Of a stretch of DNA of 64,000 nt, positions 61,214 through 64,000 are shown piece after piece. The position numbers and the translations under genes are program-made. Source of the stretch: an uncultured bacterium (GTDB lineage: Bacteria > Cyanobacteriota > Vampirovibrionia > Gastranaerophilales > Gastranaerophilaceae). Position 1 is the first letter of the stretch. Every line of letters begins with the position of its first letter. Where the stretch lies: contig CASDRS010000002.1 of NCBI GenBank assembly GCA_949283255.1, forward strand, positions 320 through 64,319, given 5' to 3'. Under the pieces are notes generated by a model, which was given only the letters and a program-made list of their open reading frames with translations, was not told where the DNA came from and searched no databases.

Positions 61214-62104
61214 ATGGAAATTAGAGTACTAAAATATTTTTTAGCGGTAGCACAAGAAGAAAGTATATCAAAAGCAGCAGAAAGTCTTCATATAACTCAG
61301 CCTACACTATCAAGACAGCTTATGGAGCTTGAACAAGAGCTTCAGACAAAACTGCTTATTAGAGGTAAACGCAATAAAAAAGTTACACTAACAGATGATG
61401 GCAAATTGCTGAGAGCAAGAGCACAAGAAATAGTTGACCTAGCAAATAAAACAGAATCAGAATTTCTGTTTGATGATGAAAACATTTCAGGCGAAGTTTT
61501 TATTGGTGGCGGCGAAACGGATTCGATAAGAGTTGTCGGCAAAGCTATAAAAGAACTAACACGAGAATACCCAAACATTAAATATCACTTTTTCAGCGGA
61601 AATGGAGAAGACGTAACTGAAAAATTAAACAAGGGGCTTATTGATTTTGGAGTATTTATAGAACCAATAGATAAGAAGGAATATGGATTTATACAATTTA
61701 AGCAGAAAGAAACTTGGGGCTTGCTAATGCCCAAAAATTCACCATTGTCAGCAAAGGAATATATTACACCGCAGGATTTATTAAATATTCCAATATTAAC
61801 CTCAAGACAATATCTTGTAAAAAATTTATTATCCGGCTGGCTCGGATATAACTATGAAAAACTAAACGTAATCGGGACATATAATTTGCTATACAATGCA
61901 TCAATAATGGTTGAAGAAGGCGTAGGGTACGCACTATGCATAGACAAACTGATAAACTTAACAGGCGATAGCAAGCTATGCTTTAGACCATTACAACCTT
62001 CACTTGAAGCAGGGATATTAATTGCTTGGAAAAAGAATTTACCTCTCTCAAAGAGTTCCAGAATTTTTCTTAATAAACTGCAAGAAGTAATGTCAAAATA
62101 CTAA
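61214..62104 (+). CDS. LysR-family transcriptional regulator
   Basis: 296 residues. The N-terminal winged helix reads MEIRVLKYFLAVAQEESISK and AAESLHITQPTLSRQLMELE, followed by the linker helix and the periplasmic-binding-like effector domain (GEVFIGGGETDSIRVVGKAI, LNKGLIDFGVFIEP, VEEGVGYALCIDKL). It probably controls the divergent acetyltransferase-hydrolase genes; the effector is unknown. It is likely made from a leaderless message. Confidence 0.95.
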   Translation: MEIRVLKYFLAVAQEESISKAAESLHITQPTLSRQLMELEQELQTKLLIRGKRNKKVTLTDDGKLLRARAQEIVDLANKTESEFLFDDENISGEVFIGGGETDSIRVVGKAIKELTREYPNIKYHFFSGNGEDVTEKLNKGLIDFGVFIEPIDKKEYGFIQFKQKETWGLLMPKNSPLSAKEYITPQDLLNIPILTSRQYLVKNLLSGWLGYNYEKLNVIGTYNLLYNASIMVEEGVGYALCIDKLINLTGDSKLCFRPLQPSLEAGILIAWKKNLPLSKSSRIFLNKLQEVMSKY

Positions 62105-62230
62105 GTTTAAATAAAAGCGATACAACAATAGTACTCGAAGGGATAATTTATATAATATTCTTATTAAATTAATATTAAATTAACACGCTGATACTAAGAT
62201 TAAATTATAAATAATTTAAAAGGAATATAA

Positions 62231-63124
62231 ATGCGCAAAACTCTTGATATAGTTATCCCGGTATATAATGAAGCTGACTGCATAGACGAGTTGTTTAAAA
62301 GATTACTTATGCTACGCACAAAGATGCAAAATGAATTAGAAGTCAAATTTATTTTTGTCAATGATGGATCTTCCGACAAAAGCGAAAACATGCTTGAAGA
62401 ATATTCAAACAAATATCCATTTGCAAGACTTATAAATTTTTCAAGAAATTTTGGGCACGAAATTGCTGTAATAGCAGGTTTAGATAATTCAAATGCAGAT
62501 TATACGGCAATAATAGATGCAGACCTGCAAGATCCTCCAGAAGTAATTGAGGAGATGTATAAAAAAATTAAAGAAGGCTGGCAAATTGCATACGGGAAAA
62601 GAACTAAGAGGAAAGCAGAATCCTTCTTCAAAAAGTTTACAGCTTTTGCATTTTATAGGTTGCTAAACTCATTATGTAGTGCGGAATTTCCGACAGATAC
62701 TGGAAATTTCAGACTGATTACAGCTGACGTAAGAAATGCTATTACAAGCCTTAGAGAACACAAAAGATTTTTCAGAGGAATGTCTGTTTGGGTAGGATTT
62801 AAGAGTGTACCTGTATACTACGATAGAGAAGGCCGTTTTGCGGGACAAACTCATTACACACTTAAATCAATGATTAAACTGGCGCTTAACGGAATATATG
62901 AGATGTCAACAGCCCCGATAACACTCATAAATTTATTGGGCACAATTTTATTTTTGGCTTCGCTTGTACTATTAATCACCAAAAACTACATAATCGGTTC
63001 AATAGGTTTTGTTGGCAGCTTGCAAATTTTTGCAATAGGAGTTATAGGAAGCTACATCACAAGAATATATGAAGAAAGCAGAAACAGACCTCTTTATATT
63101 ATTGATAAAAAGTTTAATTTTTAA
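62231..63124 (+). CDS. GT2 polyprenyl-phosphate glycosyltransferase (GtrB/DPM-like)
   Basis: 297 residues. DIVIPVYNEADCIDELFKRL, KFIFVNDGSSDKSENMLEEY and NFSRNFGHEIAVIAGLDNSN are followed by the metal motif IDADLQDPPEVI. Two C-terminal membrane helices (NLLGTILFLASLVLLIT and IGFVGSLQIFAIGVIGSYIT) precede ITRIYEESRNRPLYII. This layout is that of enzymes that put glucose or similar sugars onto undecaprenyl phosphate. AAAGGA precedes ATG. It may serve lipid A or O-glycan modification. Confidence 0.93.
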   Translation: MRKTLDIVIPVYNEADCIDELFKRLLMLRTKMQNELEVKFIFVNDGSSDKSENMLEEYSNKYPFARLINFSRNFGHEIAVIAGLDNSNADYTAIIDADLQDPPEVIEEMYKKIKEGWQIAYGKRTKRKAESFFKKFTAFAFYRLLNSLCSAEFPTDTGNFRLITADVRNAITSLREHKRFFRGMSVWVGFKSVPVYYDREGRFAGQTHYTLKSMIKLALNGIYEMSTAPITLINLLGTILFLASLVLLITKNYIIGSIGFVGSLQIFAIGVIGSYITRIYEESRNRPLYIIDKKFNF

Positions 63125-63146
63125 ACCTAACTTTCAGTTTTAATTC

Positions 63147-63773
63147 TTAGCTTTCTTTAAGGTGTTTTATGTGCTTGTAAACATACAATCCGCCAAGCAC
63201 AACAAATATAGCTATTATCAGCAAATCAAACTTATGCCAAATATGTTTGAAAGCTTCCATATTTTGTCCCATTTTTATACCGACAAAAATTAAGAAATAA
63301 CTCCAAACAAGGGAGCCTAAGAAAGTAAAAGTAAAGAAAAATCTTTTCTTAGCTTTTAAGATACCTGCAGGAAAAGAGATGAAAGTCCTTACAACAGGCA
63401 GCATTCTACACAAGAAAAATGCCCAGTCGCCATATTTATCAACCCATTTATCAGCTTCTTCAAGATCTTTTTTAGAAACCAGAAAATACTTTCCGTACTT
63501 TTCAACAAAAGTTCTGCCACCAAAGTAACCAATATAATAAGAAGGAAGAGAACCCAAAACGCAACCGATAGCACTTGCAAAAGCCGCAACATGAAAATTC
63601 ATTTCACCTTTTGAAACAATATATCCTGCAAAAGGCAACACGGCCTCACTTGGCAAAGGAATATTACAAGATTCAACAGCCATCAAAAGTGCAACACCGG
63701 CAGGCCCCATCACTGTAATAATATGCTCAATCCAACTGATTAAATGAGCTAACATAACATTTATTAAATCCAT
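63147..63773 (-). CDS. DedA-family membrane protein
   Basis: 208 residues. It has ESCNIPLPSEAVLPFAGYIV with the acidic and PSE residues, GSLPSYYIGYFGGRTFVEKY, and FLCRMLPVVRTFISFPAGIL with the two conserved arginines. Four to five hydrophobic segments are seen, the last near KFDLLIIAIFVVLGGLYVY. DedA proteins recycle undecaprenyl phosphate or phospholipid across the membrane, which fits the neighbouring polyprenyl-linked glycosyltransferase. GAGGGGAG precedes ATG. Confidence 0.92.
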   Translation of the reverse strand: MDLINVMLAHLISWIEHIITVMGPAGVALLMAVESCNIPLPSEAVLPFAGYIVSKGEMNFHVAAFASAIGCVLGSLPSYYIGYFGGRTFVEKYGKYFLVSKKDLEEADKWVDKYGDWAFFLCRMLPVVRTFISFPAGILKAKKRFFFTFTFLGSLVWSYFLIFVGIKMGQNMEAFKHIWHKFDLLIIAIFVVLGGLYVYKHIKHLKES

Positions 63774-63888
63774 TATACTCCCCTCTTAATTGTAAATTTT
63801 ACAAACAACATAATAGCAAAAACATAAAAAATGCACAGCAACAAATTTTGTAGTAGAATAAAAGAGTTAGAAATAAAAGGAGAGTTAT

Positions 63889-64000
63889 ATGTATAATTTC
63901 AATTTTTGTTGTCCGACAAGAGTAATCTTCGGCAAAGGGAGTATCGCTGAGCTTCCTAAATACATTGATAAGAATAAAAAAGTGCTTATGATATATGGCG
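63889..64000 (+). CDS. Iron-containing alcohol dehydrogenase, 3' end outside the window
   Basis: The first 37 codons are present. NFNFCCPTRVIFGKGSIAEL and KKVLMIYG match the N-terminus of NAD(P)H-dependent butanol/alcohol dehydrogenases of the iron-containing family (N(F/Y)xFxxPTxIxFGKG). AAAAGGAGAG lies 5-6 bases before ATG. The iron ligands lie beyond the edge, so the subfamily cannot be fixed. It would reduce aldehydes during fermentation. Confidence 0.85.
   Translation, partial: MYNFNFCCPTRVIFGKGSIAELPKYIDKNKKVLMIYG

Overview
The window is AT-rich and reads as a Gram-negative anaerobe from the non-photosynthetic sister lineage of Cyanobacteria (Melainabacteria/Vampirovibrionia, most likely gut Gastranaerophilales). 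The assignment is inferred from gene content. At 55346-56095 there is an almost textbook RpaB/Ycf27 response regulator, and at 18194-20479 a Ski2-like DSHCT helicase of the kind cyanobacteria carry. HydG (44620-46038) implies [FeFe] hydrogenase. KdsB, a TolC-type protein and a DedA protein imply an outer membrane with Kdo. No photosynthesis gene is present.

Layout. 1-4210: the 3' part of a giant hypothetical gene, a DUF1858 protein and a 55-residue minus-strand gene. 4441-5221: infC, apparently starting at AUA, and tRNA-Phe. 5222-8176 is a scarred accessory region with ends of IS21-like elements, a tandem 108-bp repeat, a nucleotidyltransferase, a polA reading frame cut off after its 5' nuclease domain, and a 0.6-kb cassette with one small gene and no transposase. 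8164-15758: an HNH-type protein lacking its 5' end, TolC, a zinc-ribbon protein, ManC, an isocitrate dehydrogenase-type enzyme and hypotheticals. 15906-29951: serS, membrane proteins, Ski2-like helicase, glycosyltransferase, phosphodiester glycosidase, CHASE2-GGDEF cyclase, homoserine kinase, an MnmC-like methyltransferase, a pilin-like protein and a surface-adhesin-like protein. 30002-43443: two flavoproteins, a sugar ABC permease, phosphomannomutase, a large hypothetical protein, nadD-yqeK, a degenerate HerA-like protein with a Tudor-like tail, and a UPF0173 hydrolase. 43509-56610: ribD, hydG, a matrixin/formyltransferase pair, ybaB-recR, an oligopeptide ABC ATPase, smpB, accD-accA-prmA, kdsB and rpaB. 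56665-58253: tRNA-His followed by scattered duplications of its 3' end plus terminator, enclosing a GNAT gene. 58349-64000: GNAT-like protein and phosphatase, hydrolase and acetyltransferase divergent from a LysR regulator, a GT2 glycosyltransferase, DedA, and the start of an iron alcohol dehydrogenase.

How the genes work together. ManC and ManB make GDP-mannose, KdsB makes CMP-Kdo, and two or three glycosyltransferases and the phosphodiester glycosidase belong to envelope carbohydrate. AccD/AccA supply malonyl-CoA, RibD flavin and NadD NAD. HydG and the alcohol dehydrogenase fit fermentative, hydrogen-producing metabolism.

The most unusual signals are these: (i) eleven genes whose -10 box ends exactly 6 nt before the start codon and which mostly lack a Shine-Dalgarno sequence, suggesting abundant leaderless mRNA; (ii) a 26-bp palindromic element found in the same reading frame inside two unrelated genes; (iii) small transposase-less cassettes with IS21-like ends, one of which ends the polA frame; (iv) an array of tRNA-His tails; (v) a possible shared N-terminal phenylalanine-glycine-like motif in several hypothetical proteins. 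No CRISPR array or rRNA gene was seen.
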